Numbered from the stretch's first letter, positions 25,156 to 34,489 are shown. The stretch: 35,727 bases of DNA from Comamonadaceae bacterium (GCA_947372425.1 CANBTQ010000004.1:1-35727); one strand, 5' to 3'. A program made the numbers and translations. The notes: a model not told the origin generated them from the letters alone.

Positions 25156-25602
25156 ATGTTTGCCAATTTGACCAACGGACTGGACTTTCAAGCCAAGGCT
25201 CTGGTGATCCGGGCCGACCGTCAGCGCGTGATCGCCAGCAACATCGCCAATGCCGACACCCCCGGCTACGTGGGGCGCGACATCAACTTCAAGGAAGCCA
25301 TGAGCGCCGCACTGGGTAGCAGCTCGGCCTCCGCACCGCTGCCCCTGTCCGGCAGCGGCGGCAGTGACGGCACCAGCAACGCGCGCCACATTGCGCTGCA
25401 AAGCACGCTGGGCAGCCTGCGCAACGACGGCTCGCCGTCCCTGGCCTACACCGTGCAAAGCCAGCCGTCCATGGACGGCAACAGTGTGGACATGGACCAC
25501 GAGCGGTCCAGCTTTGTCGACAACGCGGTGCGCTACGAAGCCACCCTGCGCTTTATTAACGGCAGTTCCAAAACAATCTTGAGTGCCATTCAGGGCCAGT
25601 AA
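25156..25602 (+). CDS. flgB: flagellar basal-body rod protein FlgB
   Basis: A 148-residue proximal rod subunit and first gene of the rod-hook operon. The N-terminal rod motif is typical (FANLTNGLDFQAKALVIRADRQRVIASNIANADTPGYVGRDINFKEAM), as is the C-terminal helix (DMDHERSSFVDNAVRYEATLRFINGSSKTILSAIQG). The middle is a low-complexity Ser/Ala/Gly stretch (GSSSASAPLPLSGSGGSDGTS), a variable region in this family. FlgB is exported by the flagellar secretion system and joins FliE and FlgC on the MS ring. ACGAGGT precedes the ATG. Confidence 0.97.
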   Translation: MFANLTNGLDFQAKALVIRADRQRVIASNIANADTPGYVGRDINFKEAMSAALGSSSASAPLPLSGSGGSDGTSNARHIALQSTLGSLRNDGSPSLAYTVQSQPSMDGNSVDMDHERSSFVDNAVRYEATLRFINGSSKTILSAIQGQ

Positions 25603-25630
25603 GGCCCTGACCACACCCTAGGAGCAGCTT

Positions 25631-26035
25631 ATGTCCATGTTTTCCATCTTCAATGTCTCTGGCAGCGCCATCAGTTCGCAGGCCCAGCGCCTCAACGTGG
25701 TGGCCAGCAACCTGGCCAATGCCGATGCCGTAGCCGGCCCCGACGGCAAGGGCTACCGGGCGCGCCAGGTGATGTTCGAGACCGTGCCCATGGGCTCGGA
25801 AGCGTCGGCCGGCGTCAAGGTCAGCGGCGTGCAGGAAAGCCAGGAGCCGCTCAAGCGCGTGCACAACCCCTCGCACCCCGCGGCAGATGCCGACGGCTAT
25901 GTGACCCAGTCGAACGTGAACCCGGTGGAGGAGATGGTCAACATGATCTCCGCCTCGCGCTCCTACCAGAACAACGTCGAGGTGATGAACACCGCCAAGA
26001 CCCTGTTGCTCAAAACCCTGCAAATGGGTCAATAA
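25631..26035 (+). CDS. flgC: flagellar basal-body rod protein FlgC
   Basis: A 134-residue proximal rod subunit. Typical features are FNVSGSAISSQAQRLNVVASNLANADAVAGPDGKGYRARQVMFE at the N-terminus and the C-terminal signature YVTQSNVNPVEEMVNMISASRSYQNNVEVMNTAKTLLLKTLQMGQ. Length is normal. It starts 28 bp after flgB with a good TAGGAGC ribosome site. Confidence 0.97.
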   Translation: MSMFSIFNVSGSAISSQAQRLNVVASNLANADAVAGPDGKGYRARQVMFETVPMGSEASAGVKVSGVQESQEPLKRVHNPSHPAADADGYVTQSNVNPVEEMVNMISASRSYQNNVEVMNTAKTLLLKTLQMGQ

Positions 26036-26052
26036 GACTTAAAGGAAAACCT

Positions 26053-26697
26053 ATGGTCGCCGCCGTCTCCTCCACCACTGCCACCACCGGCACCCTGGCC
26101 AGCGCCTCCACCAGCGCGCAGGACCAGTCGGACCGTTTCCTGAAACTGCTGGTCGCCCAGCTCAACAACCAGGACCCGATGAACCCGATGGACAACTCGC
26201 AGATGACCAGCCAGATCGCGCAGATCAACACGGTCTCGGGCATCCAGCAGCTCAACGACAGCATCAAGTCCATGTCGGCCCAGTACACCTCGATGCAGGT
26301 GATGCAGGGCGCGGCCATGATCGGCCACCAGGTGGTGGCCGACGGCAGCACCATGAGCATCAACGCCGGGGTTGGCACCGCCGCCCTGAGCCTGGACGCA
26401 GCTGCCAGCAGCGTGCAGGTGCAGGTGCTCACACCGGGCGGCGCGGTGGTCGACCAGTTTGATATGGGCGCCCTGAGCGCCGGCACCCACAACATCCAGT
26501 GGGACGCCTCCAGCTATACCGGTGGCGGCACCCCGACCTTCAGCATCACCGCCAAGCAGGGCAGCAGCACCGTGACGGCCACACCGCTGATCCGCGACAC
26601 CATCGCCTCGGTCGGCACCGACAGCACCGGCGCCATGAATCTGGCGCTCAAGGGTGGCGGCAGCATCAAGTACGACACCATCAAATCCATTCTGTAA
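26053..26697 (+). CDS. flgD: hook-capping scaffold protein FlgD
   Basis: A 214-residue scaffold protein that caps the growing hook and is later lost. The N-terminal motif that recruits it to the hook is intact (SAQDQSDRFLKLLVAQLNNQDPMNPMDNSQMTSQIAQINTVSGIQQLNDSI). The C-terminal part (residues 90-214) is the mixed Tudor-like/FnIII fold (MIGHQVVADGSTMSINAG, VVDQFDMGALSAGTHNIQWDASSYTGGGTPTFSITAKQG). The start has a strong AAAGGAAAACC site 17 bp after flgC. Confidence 0.97.
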   Translation: MVAAVSSTTATTGTLASASTSAQDQSDRFLKLLVAQLNNQDPMNPMDNSQMTSQIAQINTVSGIQQLNDSIKSMSAQYTSMQVMQGAAMIGHQVVADGSTMSINAGVGTAALSLDAAASSVQVQVLTPGGAVVDQFDMGALSAGTHNIQWDASSYTGGGTPTFSITAKQGSSTVTATPLIRDTIASVGTDSTGAMNLALKGGGSIKYDTIKSIL

Positions 26698-26712
26698 ACA
26701 CAAGGACCCACC

Positions 26713-28023
26713 ATGAGCTTTCAAACTGGACTCTCCGGCCTGAGCGCAGCCAGCCAGAACCTGGACGTGATCGGCAACAACATTGCCAACGCCAACACCG
26801 TGGGCATGAAGTCTTCGCGGGGTGAGTTTGCCGATCTGGTGGCCTCGGCCATCGGCGCGGGCGGCACCTCCAACACCGCGGGCATAGGCACCGCCCTGTC
26901 CACCATTTCGCAGAACTTCAGCCAGGGCAATGTCAGCATCACCGGCAACAGCATGGATGTGGCCATCAACGGCGGCGGCTTCTACCAGCTGACCAAGACC
27001 GATGGCACCACCGCCTACTCGCGCGCCGGCCAGTTCAAGCTGGACAAGGACGGCAACATCATCAACAACAGCGGCTCGTTTGTGATGGGTTACCCCACCG
27101 ACATCACCGGCGCCCGCACCAGCCAGACCACGCAGAAGCTGTCCATCCCCACCGGCGCGCCGATTGCCGCCCAGGTCAGCAAACTGATCACGGCCGAGCT
27201 CAACCTGGACGCCCGCGCCGTGCCCTACGACAGCGTGACGCCCAATGTGGCGCGCACCACCTACGGCACCTCCATCACCACCTACGACACGCAGGGCAAC
27301 CCCAAGCCGGTGAGCCTGTACTTCCAGCGCATCGCCACCGTGGTGACGGCCACATCGCCCACCATAGACCCCAACGCGGTGGCCACGGCCACCCCGACCG
27401 ACCAATGGGCCGTGTACACCGATCCGCTGCCCGCCAACCAGGCCACCCCGGTGGGCGTGTTGTGCTTTGACAAAAATGGTGCGCTCAGCTCCACCAACGG
27501 TGTGCCCGACTCCACCTTTCCGCCCGTGGGCCCTCCGAGCGGCCTGGCGGTGACCCCGACCGACCCCGTCATCCCCACCTACTACGTGGATGTGAACGTC
27601 AGCAAGGTGACCCAGTACGGCGTGGACTTTGCCGTGTCCAACCTGACGCAGGACGGCTACACCTCGGGCGCCTTCACCGGCCTGAGCATCGACAACAAGG
27701 GCGTGATCACCACCCGCTACTCCAACGGCCAGACGCTCAAGAGCGGCGGCATGATTGCCCTGGCCGACTTCCGCAACGTGCAGGGCCTGTCGCCCGTGGG
27801 CGGCGGCGAGTTCCTGGAAAGCTACAAGTCCGGCACCGCCGTCATGGGCCAGCCCACTGTGGGCAGCTTTGGCGAACTGCGCTCGGGCGCGGTGGAAGAG
27901 TCCAACGTGGACCTGACCGCCGAGCTGGTCAACATGATGACGGCACAGCGCAACTACCAGGCCAACGCCCAGACCATCAAGACCCAGGACCAGATCATGT
28001 CGACCCTGGTCAACCTGCGCTAA
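26713..28023 (+). CDS. flgE: flagellar hook protein FlgE
   Basis: A 436-residue hook subunit. The conserved D0/D1 ends are present: N-terminal FQTGLSGLSAASQNLDVIGNNIANANTVGMKSSRGEFADL and C-terminal SGAVEESNVDLTAELVNMMTAQRNYQANAQTIKTQDQIMSTLVNLR. FlgE D1 motifs in between include MDVAINGGGFYQLTKTDGTTAYSRAGQFKLDKDGNIINNSG. The central outer domain (about 150-340) is variable and rich in Thr/Pro/Val (VVTATSPTIDPNAVATATPTDQW). Length is close to the 400-440 norm. Hook length should be set by FliK, which lies outside this window. Confidence 0.97.
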   Translation: MSFQTGLSGLSAASQNLDVIGNNIANANTVGMKSSRGEFADLVASAIGAGGTSNTAGIGTALSTISQNFSQGNVSITGNSMDVAINGGGFYQLTKTDGTTAYSRAGQFKLDKDGNIINNSGSFVMGYPTDITGARTSQTTQKLSIPTGAPIAAQVSKLITAELNLDARAVPYDSVTPNVARTTYGTSITTYDTQGNPKPVSLYFQRIATVVTATSPTIDPNAVATATPTDQWAVYTDPLPANQATPVGVLCFDKNGALSSTNGVPDSTFPPVGPPSGLAVTPTDPVIPTYYVDVNVSKVTQYGVDFAVSNLTQDGYTSGAFTGLSIDNKGVITTRYSNGQTLKSGGMIALADFRNVQGLSPVGGGEFLESYKSGTAVMGQPTVGSFGELRSGAVEESNVDLTAELVNMMTAQRNYQANAQTIKTQDQIMSTLVNLR

Positions 28024-28039
28024 CAGGAGCTGAGACGCC

Positions 28040-28780
28040 ATGGACCGCCTGATATACACCGCCATGACGGGGGCCGGTGCCGCCGCCAACCGGCAGGCGA
28101 TCCTGTCGTCAAACCTGGCCAATGTTTCCACCAACGGCTTTCGCGCCCAGCTCGAAACCTACCGTGCCGTGCCGCTCAATGGCGAAGGCTCCAGCACCCG
28201 CGTGTTTGCGGTGGAAGCCTCGGCCGGTTTTCTGGACCTGCCGGGCCAGGCCCAGCAAACCAACCGCGCCCTGGACGCCATGACCACCGACAAGAGCTGG
28301 TTCGCGGTGCAGGGCCTGGATGGCAACGAGGCCTATACCCGCAACGGCAGCTTTGAAGTGGCCGCCGACGGCACGCTCAAGACCGCCAACGGCCTGACCG
28401 TACTGTCCAGCGGCGGCTCGCCCATTACCGTGCCGGCCGGTGCCGATGTGACGCTCAGCAACGACGGCAGCATCAGCGCCAAGGTGGCCAACCAGCCGCT
28501 GAGCGTGCTGGGCAAGCTCAAGCAGGTCACGCCCACCGCCGACGACCCGCTGCGCCGCGGCGAGGACGGCCTGTTCCGCGCCCAGTCGGGCGACCCGCTG
28601 AACAACGACGACGCGGCCCGCCTGCATGTGGGCGTGCTCGAAGGCTCGAATGTGAACGCCATCGAGACCATGGTCGGCATGATCCAGACCGCACGCCAGT
28701 TCGAAGCCCAGACCAAGCTGATGACCACCGCCGAAGCCAATGACCGCTCGGCCGCCCAGCTGCTGGGCATGCAGGGCTAA
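28040..28780 (+). CDS. flgF: flagellar basal-body rod protein FlgF
   Basis: A 246-residue proximal rod protein. The N-terminus is DRLIYTAMTGAGAAANRQAILSSNLANVSTNGFRAQLETYRAVP; later come KSWFAVQGLDGNEAYTRNGSFEVAADGTLKTANGLTVL and the C-terminal VGVLEGSNVNAIETMVGMIQTARQFEAQTKLMTTAEANDRSAAQLLGMQG. Unlike FlgG, it starts with the MDRLIY sequence typical of FlgF. CAGGAG precedes the ATG, 16 bp after flgE. Confidence 0.96.
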   Translation: MDRLIYTAMTGAGAAANRQAILSSNLANVSTNGFRAQLETYRAVPLNGEGSSTRVFAVEASAGFLDLPGQAQQTNRALDAMTTDKSWFAVQGLDGNEAYTRNGSFEVAADGTLKTANGLTVLSSGGSPITVPAGADVTLSNDGSISAKVANQPLSVLGKLKQVTPTADDPLRRGEDGLFRAQSGDPLNNDDAARLHVGVLEGSNVNAIETMVGMIQTARQFEAQTKLMTTAEANDRSAAQLLGMQG

Positions 28781-28815
28781 GCCCGGCACCACCACAAACA
28801 CTTTAAGGAAGCACC

Positions 28816-29598
28816 ATGATCAACTCGCTCTGGATCTCCAAGACCGGCATGGAAGCCCAGCAAATGCAGCTGGACGTGATTTCCAACAACCTGGCCAACG
28901 TCTCCACCAACGGCTTCAAGAAGGCCCATGCGGTGTTCGAAGACCTGATGTACCAGAACCTGCGCCAGGTCGGCTCCAACACCGCCGAGCAAAGCACCCT
29001 GCCCACCGGCCTGCAGGTCGGCCTGGGTGTGCGCACCGTGGCCACCAGCCGCAACTTCAGCCAGGGCAGCATGCAGCAGACCAGCAACAACCTGGACGTG
29101 GCGGTGCAGGGCAATGGCTTCTTCCAGGTCACCATGCCCGACGGCACCACCGGCTACACCCGCGACGGCTCGTTCCAGCTCGACAGCCAGGGCCGCATGG
29201 TGAATGCCAACGGCCTGTTGGTGCAGGGCGGTATCACGGTACCGGCCAACGCCTCCAACCTGGCGGTGGCAGCCAATGGCACGGTCACCGCCACCATACC
29301 GGGCACCGTGGCGCCGCAAACCATAGGCACCATCACCCTGGCCAGCTTTGTCAACCCGGCAGGTCTGGAGCCCAAGGGACAAAACACCTATGGCGAAAGC
29401 GCCGCATCGGGCCAGCCCAATGCGGGCACTGCCGGCTCCAACGGCCTGGGCACCATCATGCAGGGCTTTGTGGAAACCTCGAACGTGAACGTGGTGCAGG
29501 AGCTGGTGAGCATGATCCAGACCCAGCGCGCCTACGAAATGAACTCCAAGGCGATCCAGACCTCCGACCAGATGCTGCAAAAGCTGGCCCAGCTGTAA
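28816..29598 (+). CDS. flgG: flagellar distal rod protein FlgG
   Basis: A 260-residue distal rod subunit, exactly the usual length. It has the FlgG N-terminus (INSLWISKTGMEAQQMQLDVISNNLANVSTNGFKKAHAVFEDLMYQNLRQ). The region after it (TGLQVGLGVRTVATSRNFSQGSMQQTSNNLDVAVQGNGFFQV) includes the segment that makes the rod straight rather than hook-like. The C-terminus is FVETSNVNVVQELVSMIQTQRAYEMNSKAIQTSDQMLQKLAQL. AAGGA lies before the ATG. Confidence 0.97.
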   Translation: MINSLWISKTGMEAQQMQLDVISNNLANVSTNGFKKAHAVFEDLMYQNLRQVGSNTAEQSTLPTGLQVGLGVRTVATSRNFSQGSMQQTSNNLDVAVQGNGFFQVTMPDGTTGYTRDGSFQLDSQGRMVNANGLLVQGGITVPANASNLAVAANGTVTATIPGTVAPQTIGTITLASFVNPAGLEPKGQNTYGESAASGQPNAGTAGSNGLGTIMQGFVETSNVNVVQELVSMIQTQRAYEMNSKAIQTSDQMLQKLAQL

Positions 29599-29633
29599 CG
29601 TCCTGCCACCCCACCTGAGCACCGAGGTTTTTT

Positions 29634-30341
29634 ATGACACGCCCCCGCCTCCACCTGGCCCCACGCAGCACCCTGGCCCTGGCCGTGCTGCTGTGCGCGG
29701 CCTGTGCGCCCCTGCCGCAAAAAGTGGTGGTGGATTTTGCCGAGCCCAAGGCCACGCCCGTGGCCGCGGCTCCGGTAGCCGCCGTGCGCAAGCCGGCCAC
29801 CGGCAGCCTGTTCAACACCAGCAGCTACCGCCCGGCTTTTGAAGACAGCCGGGCCCGTCTGCTGGGCGACATTCTCACCCTCCAGCTCGTGGAAAGCCTG
29901 GCCGCCAGCCAGGTCAGCGCCTCCACCGTGAACCGCAACACATCGTCCGACAACACCCTGAGCACGGCGCCGCTCAAGGGCCTGATCGGCGTGGACCTGC
30001 TGAACCTGAACATGGCGGCCAAGACCAATAACGATTTCTCCGGCAAGGGCGGCACGCAGTCGGCCAACACCTTTACCGGCTCCATCACCACCACGGTGAT
30101 CGAGGTGCTGCCCAACGGCAACCTGGTGGTGGCCGGAGAGAAACAGATCGGCGTGAACCAGAACGTGGACGTGATGCGCTTCTCCGGCACCGTGGACCCG
30201 CGCCTCTTGCAGCCCGACAACATCATCAGCTCGACCCAGGTGGCCAATGTGCGGGTCGAGTCGCGCGGCCGTGGCGCCCAGGGCGAAGCGCAAACAGTTG
30301 GCTGGTTATCCCGCTTCTTTTTGAGCTTTAACCCGTTCTAA
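29634..30341 (+). CDS. flgH: flagellar L-ring protein FlgH
   Basis: A 235-residue outer-membrane lipoprotein that forms the L ring around the rod. The signal sequence (LALAVLLCAACAPLPQ) places the lipidated cysteine at Cys24; the -3 residue is Cys21 rather than the usual Leu, a slightly atypical lipobox. Conserved FlgH parts are SLFNTSSYRPAFEDSRARLLGDILTLQLVESL, FSGKGGTQSANTFTGSITTTVIEVLPNGNLVVAGEKQIGVNQNVDVMRFSGTVDPRLLQPDNIISSTQVANVRVE and the final GWLSRFFLSFNPF. A short Ala/Pro/Val-rich linker follows the lipid anchor. Confidence 0.96.
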   Translation: MTRPRLHLAPRSTLALAVLLCAACAPLPQKVVVDFAEPKATPVAAAPVAAVRKPATGSLFNTSSYRPAFEDSRARLLGDILTLQLVESLAASQVSASTVNRNTSSDNTLSTAPLKGLIGVDLLNLNMAAKTNNDFSGKGGTQSANTFTGSITTTVIEVLPNGNLVVAGEKQIGVNQNVDVMRFSGTVDPRLLQPDNIISSTQVANVRVESRGRGAQGEAQTVGWLSRFFLSFNPF

Positions 30342-30407
30342 AGAACTCCAGAATTGTGCCGAGGGGTAAAGGGTCCAGTCGGATCCCCCCATTTACCGGT
30401 TTGGCAC

Positions 30408-31565
30408 ATGAACACCCAGATACACGCACACAAAGGCACCGGCCAGCAGCAGCTGCTCAAGGCCCTGGTGCTGTTCTGCCTCTCCCTTTTCAGCCTGCTG
30501 GCCGCCAACCCGGCCCAGGCCGCCCGCATCAAGGAAATCGCCTCCATTGAAGGCGTGCGCTCCAACCAGCTGACCGGCTTCGGCCTGATCGTGGGCCTGG
30601 ACGGCACGGGCGACCAGACCACCCAGATGCCCTACACCACGCAGGGCCTGTCCAACTACATGCGCCAGCTTGGCATGACACTGCCGGTGGCCCAGCTCAG
30701 CCAGTTGCAGATGAAAAATGTGGCGGCCGTGCTGGTCACCGCGCAACTGCCCGCCTTTGCACGCCCGGGCCAGACGCTGGACATCAATGTCTCCTCGGTG
30801 GGCAATGCCAAGTCGCTCAAGGGCGGCACGCTGATTGCCACACCGCTCAAGGGTGCGGACGGCGAGGTCTATGCCATGGCCCAGGGCAATCTGATCGTGG
30901 CCGGTGCCGGCGCCTCGGCCGGCGGCAGCAAGGTCACCGTGAACCACCTGAGTGTTGGCCGCATTCCCGACGGCGCCCAGGTGGAGCGCTCGGTGCCCAC
31001 CGCCCTGCTGGAAGGCAACAGCATCAGCCTGAGCCTGAACGCCTCCGATTTCCAGACCGCCCGCAAGGTGGCCGCCGCCGTCAACCAGCGCTTTGGTGCC
31101 GGCATGGCCACGGCGCTGGACGGCCGCACGGTGCAGGTGCAGGCACCGGCCGGCGCCAACGATCGCATCAGCTTTATTGCCGAGATGGAAGAGATACCGG
31201 TGGAAGCATCGATCCAGTCGGCCCGCGTCATCATCAACGCCCGCACCGGCTCCATCGTGCTCAACCAGGCGGTCAGCCTGGGGGCCTGCGCGATTGCCCA
31301 CGGCAACCTGTCGATCAGCATCTCCAGCACGCCTTCCGTGAGCCAACCCAATGCACTGTCGGGCGGCCAGACGGTGGTAACCGAAAAAGCCAATATCGAC
31401 ATCAAGGCCGAGCCCGGCAAGCTGATCCAGATACCGGCCTCGGCGCAGCTGGCCGATGTGGTCAAGGCCCTCAACTCGCTGGGCGCCACACCGCAAGACC
31501 TGCTGGCCATTCTGCAGGCCATCAAATCGGCCGGCGCCCTGAATGCGGAGCTGGAGGTGATATGA
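30408..31565 (+). CDS. flgI: flagellar P-ring protein FlgI
   Basis: A 385-residue periplasmic P-ring subunit with a signal peptide (LLKALVLFCLSLFSLLAANPAQAARIKEI, cleavage after AQA). Family sequence is strong throughout (ASIEGVRSNQLTGFGLIVGLDGTGDQTTQMPYTTQGLSNYMRQLGM, LDINVSSVGNAKSLKGGTLIATPLKGADGEVYAMAQGNLIVAG, PVEASIQSARVIINARTGSIVLNQAVSLGACAIAHGNLSISI). ATG 30408 is chosen since the signal peptide follows it; the track's start 18 codons earlier has no family match. No clear Shine-Dalgarno precedes the ATG, and the 66-bp gap after flgH can fold (GGTAAA...TTTACC), so expression may differ from its neighbours. The stop overlaps flgJ by ATGA. Confidence 0.95.
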   Translation: MNTQIHAHKGTGQQQLLKALVLFCLSLFSLLAANPAQAARIKEIASIEGVRSNQLTGFGLIVGLDGTGDQTTQMPYTTQGLSNYMRQLGMTLPVAQLSQLQMKNVAAVLVTAQLPAFARPGQTLDINVSSVGNAKSLKGGTLIATPLKGADGEVYAMAQGNLIVAGAGASAGGSKVTVNHLSVGRIPDGAQVERSVPTALLEGNSISLSLNASDFQTARKVAAAVNQRFGAGMATALDGRTVQVQAPAGANDRISFIAEMEEIPVEASIQSARVIINARTGSIVLNQAVSLGACAIAHGNLSISISSTPSVSQPNALSGGQTVVTEKANIDIKAEPGKLIQIPASAQLADVVKALNSLGATPQDLLAILQAIKSAGALNAELEVI

Positions 31566-32467
31566 GCTACGGTTCCCTCAACGGCACGTCCTCGTTCAAC
31601 CAGGGTCTGGCGGCAGACGCCCAATCGCTGGGCAACCTGAAGATGGCAGCCGGCAAGCAAACGCCCGCCGCGATCCAGGAAACCGCCAAGCAGTTTGAGT
31701 CCATGTTCATGAAGGAACTGCTCAAGAGCATGCGCGACGCCAATGCCGCCATGAAGTCGGGCGAGATGGACAACGCCGGCAGCGAGCTCGGCACCGATCT
31801 GCTGGACCAGCAGTTTGCGGTGCAGATGTCGGGCCAGCCCGGTGGCCTGTCGCAGATGATTGCTGCCCAGCTCAGCCGCAGCATGGGCATCGCGCCGGAT
31901 GCGGCGGGCACCGCAGCCGCCCCCAAGGCCACGCTGCCGCTGGACCCAGCCCGCAATGTGGGCCACGGCAGCAGGAGCAGCAAGGCCCCCACGGCCGGCC
32001 AGGTGGAGTTTGTCAACAAGCTGTCGGACGCCGCCGCCAAGGCCGAGCAGGCCAGCGGCATTCCGGCCGGCTACATGATCGGCCAGGCCGGGCACGAGAC
32101 GGCCTGGGGCCAGCACGAAATCAAGAACAAGGGCGGCACGCCCTCCTTCAATGTGTTTGGCATCAAGGCGACACCCGGCTGGACCGGCAAGGTGGCCGAA
32201 GTCACCACCACCGAATACCGCAATGGCGTGGCCGAGAAGACGGTGGCCAAGTTCCGCTCGTATGGCTCCTACGAAGAGGCCTTCAAGGACTACGCCAAAC
32301 TGGTCGGCGACAGCCCGCGCTATGCCCAGGCCAAGCTGCAGACCAGCAGCCCGCAGGCCTTTGCCAGCGGACTGCAAAAAGCCGGCTACGCCACCGACCC
32401 CGAATACGCCGCCAAGCTGAGCCGGGCCATCAACACCACGCTGCAGATGCGCCGCGTACAGGTCTAG
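31562..32467 (+). CDS. flgJ: flagellar rod-cap muramidase FlgJ
   Basis: A 301-residue two-domain protein. Residues 1-110 are the rod-cap domain (ETAKQFESMFMKELLKSMRDANAAMKSGEMDNAGSELGTDLLDQQFAVQMS). Residues about 145-300 are a glucosaminidase-type peptidoglycan hydrolase, with the likely catalytic Glu in YMIGQAGHETAWGQHEI and further family sequence (FNVFGIKATPGWTGKVAEVTTTEYRNGVAEKTVAKFRSYGSYEEAFKDYAKLV). It opens the cell wall for the growing rod. The dual-domain form is that of beta/gammaproteobacteria. Its ribosome site GGAGGTGA lies inside the end of flgI and the genes overlap by four bases, indicating coupled translation. Confidence 0.96.
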   Translation: MSYGSLNGTSSFNQGLAADAQSLGNLKMAAGKQTPAAIQETAKQFESMFMKELLKSMRDANAAMKSGEMDNAGSELGTDLLDQQFAVQMSGQPGGLSQMIAAQLSRSMGIAPDAAGTAAAPKATLPLDPARNVGHGSRSSKAPTAGQVEFVNKLSDAAAKAEQASGIPAGYMIGQAGHETAWGQHEIKNKGGTPSFNVFGIKATPGWTGKVAEVTTTEYRNGVAEKTVAKFRSYGSYEEAFKDYAKLVGDSPRYAQAKLQTSSPQAFASGLQKAGYATDPEYAAKLSRAINTTLQMRRVQV

Positions 32468-32479
32468 GGGCGCTGGGTC

Positions 32480-34468
32480 ATGGGCATTCTCAACATCGGC
32501 ACGCAGGCACTCAATGCCAACATGGTGGCCCTGCAGACCATTGGCAACAACATTGCCAATGTCAACACCGCGGGCTACTCACGCCAGAACGTGATCCAGA
32601 CCACGGTGGCCGGCCAGTACACCGGCGCCGGCTATATCGGCAAGGGCGTCGAGATCCAGACCATCCAGCGCAACTACGACCAGTTTTTGACGCGCCAGTC
32701 CACCCTGGCCACCGCCACGCAGGCCGCTGACCAGACCCGCTCAGACTATCTGGCGCAGCTCAGCACCATCTTCCAGGGCGGCAGCAACGGCATCGGCCAG
32801 TCCATCAATGACATGCTGAATTCGTTCTCGGACGTGGCCAGCACGCCCACTGACCTGACCGCCCGCACCGTGGCCCTGACCCGCATTGACGAAACCACGC
32901 GCCGCATGCGCGCGGCCTCGCAAAGCCTGGACGACCTGCAAACCGGCATCCAGCAGGCACTGGCCGAGAAGATCAACGCGGTCAACACCCTGGCGCAAAA
33001 CATCGCGGACGTGAACGGCCAGATTGCCCGCGCCCAGGGCGGCGGCCAGCCGGCCAATGACCTGCTGGACAAACGCGACCAGTTGATCAAGAGCCTGAAC
33101 CAGTATGTGCAGACCACCTCGATTCCAGCCGACGACGGCACGGTCGGCGTCTATATCGGCGGCAGCCAGTCGCTGGTGCTGGGTTCAACCGCCGCCTCGC
33201 TCTCGCTGGCCAAGAATGATTTTGGTGACCCGAACCAGAGCAAGGTGGTCATCAAGCGCGACGGCATCAGCGTGACCATGGACGAAAACGCCCTGGCCGG
33301 TGGCGAGATCTCGGGCCTGCTGCGCTTTCAGAACAACGACCTGGTGGAGGGCCGCAACCTGCTGGGGCGCCTGACCACCAGCATCACCAGCACCATGAAC
33401 ACCCAGCACCAGCTGGGCCTGGACCTGAACAACCAGCCCGGCGGGCCGCTGTTTTCCACGGTCAACGTCAACACCATCCTGGTGCCCCAGGGCACGGCCA
33501 CACCCAACTCCGGCAGCGTCACCCTGGGCACGGACCCGACTACCAACCTGACGGTATCCATCAGCAAGGCCAGTGACATGGTGGCGTCCGACTACCAGGT
33601 GAATGTGATCGGGCCCCAGAAGGTTTCCATCACCCGCCTCTCGGATGGCGCCAACGTGCCCATTGATCCGGCCAACCCGGGCACCACCCACTTCTTCGAT
33701 CCGACCGACCTGACCACGCCCATCACCTTTGACGGCCTGACGCTGACCAACCTGAACGGCGCCGCAGCCGGCGACCGCTTCTACCTCAAGCCCTTCAGCA
33801 GTGCGGCCAGCAACATCCAGCGCGAATTTTCGACGCCCTCCGCGCTGGCCGTGGCCAGCCCCATCGTGGGCCAGATGGGCAGCAACAACAGCGGCAGCCT
33901 GCAGCTGAGTTCGCTCAAGGCCGGGGTCAACCCGCCGGTGAATGTGCCGGTGACCATCACGTTTATTTCATCCAGCCAGTACACGCGCAGTGATGACCTG
34001 AACAGCCCGCCCCTTGCCGTCAACTACACCTCGGGCGAGCCGATTTACGGCACCGGCTCACCGGCCGCCTGGACCCTGGTGATGCAGGGCGCACCCAAGG
34101 CCAACGACACGTTTCAGGTGCAGAACATCCAGAACACCAGCCTGGACCCCAAGCTCAACGGCGGCAATGCCACCAACATGATGGACCTGCGCGACCAGCC
34201 CATGTTTGACGGCGCCAACCTGACCGACGGCTATGCCAGCCTGATTTCACAGGTCGGCATACGGGCCCAGAGTGCCAATTACTCCGCCACCGTCTCCACG
34301 AATATTGCTGTCAATGCCGAAAAAAGCCGCGCCGGCGTGGCTGGCGTCAACCTGGATGAAGAGGCCGCCAAGCTGCTGCAATACCAGCAGGCGTACCAGG
34401 CCTCGGCCAAGATGATCCAGATTGCGCAAAGCATTTTTGACACCCTGATCCAGACACTGGCCCGTTAG
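32480..34468 (+). CDS. flgK: hook-filament junction protein FlgK (HAP1)
   Basis: A 662-residue junction protein, longer than the 547 residues of E. coli FlgK; the extra length lies in the central surface-exposed domain (about 330-560). The ends are canonical: GILNIGTQALNANMVALQTIGNNIANVNTAGYSRQNV and the C-terminal AGVAGVNLDEEAAKLLQYQQAYQASAKMIQIAQSIFDTLIQTLAR. Family motifs include QFLTRQSTLATATQAADQTRSDYLAQLSTIF and NGQIARAQGGGQPANDLLDKRDQLIKSLNQYV. FlgN should act as its export chaperone. It starts 12 bp after flgJ. Confidence 0.96.
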   Translation: MGILNIGTQALNANMVALQTIGNNIANVNTAGYSRQNVIQTTVAGQYTGAGYIGKGVEIQTIQRNYDQFLTRQSTLATATQAADQTRSDYLAQLSTIFQGGSNGIGQSINDMLNSFSDVASTPTDLTARTVALTRIDETTRRMRAASQSLDDLQTGIQQALAEKINAVNTLAQNIADVNGQIARAQGGGQPANDLLDKRDQLIKSLNQYVQTTSIPADDGTVGVYIGGSQSLVLGSTAASLSLAKNDFGDPNQSKVVIKRDGISVTMDENALAGGEISGLLRFQNNDLVEGRNLLGRLTTSITSTMNTQHQLGLDLNNQPGGPLFSTVNVNTILVPQGTATPNSGSVTLGTDPTTNLTVSISKASDMVASDYQVNVIGPQKVSITRLSDGANVPIDPANPGTTHFFDPTDLTTPITFDGLTLTNLNGAAAGDRFYLKPFSSAASNIQREFSTPSALAVASPIVGQMGSNNSGSLQLSSLKAGVNPPVNVPVTITFISSSQYTRSDDLNSPPLAVNYTSGEPIYGTGSPAAWTLVMQGAPKANDTFQVQNIQNTSLDPKLNGGNATNMMDLRDQPMFDGANLTDGYASLISQVGIRAQSANYSATVSTNIAVNAEKSRAGVAGVNLDEEAAKLLQYQQAYQASAKMIQIAQSIFDTLIQTLAR

Positions 34469-34489
34469 GGCTGAACCCGGAGCCACACC

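Noticed and set aside
26029-28134. 701-codon minus-strand ORF
   Set aside because: Antisense to flgD and flgE; Gly/His/Val-rich shadow with no domain.
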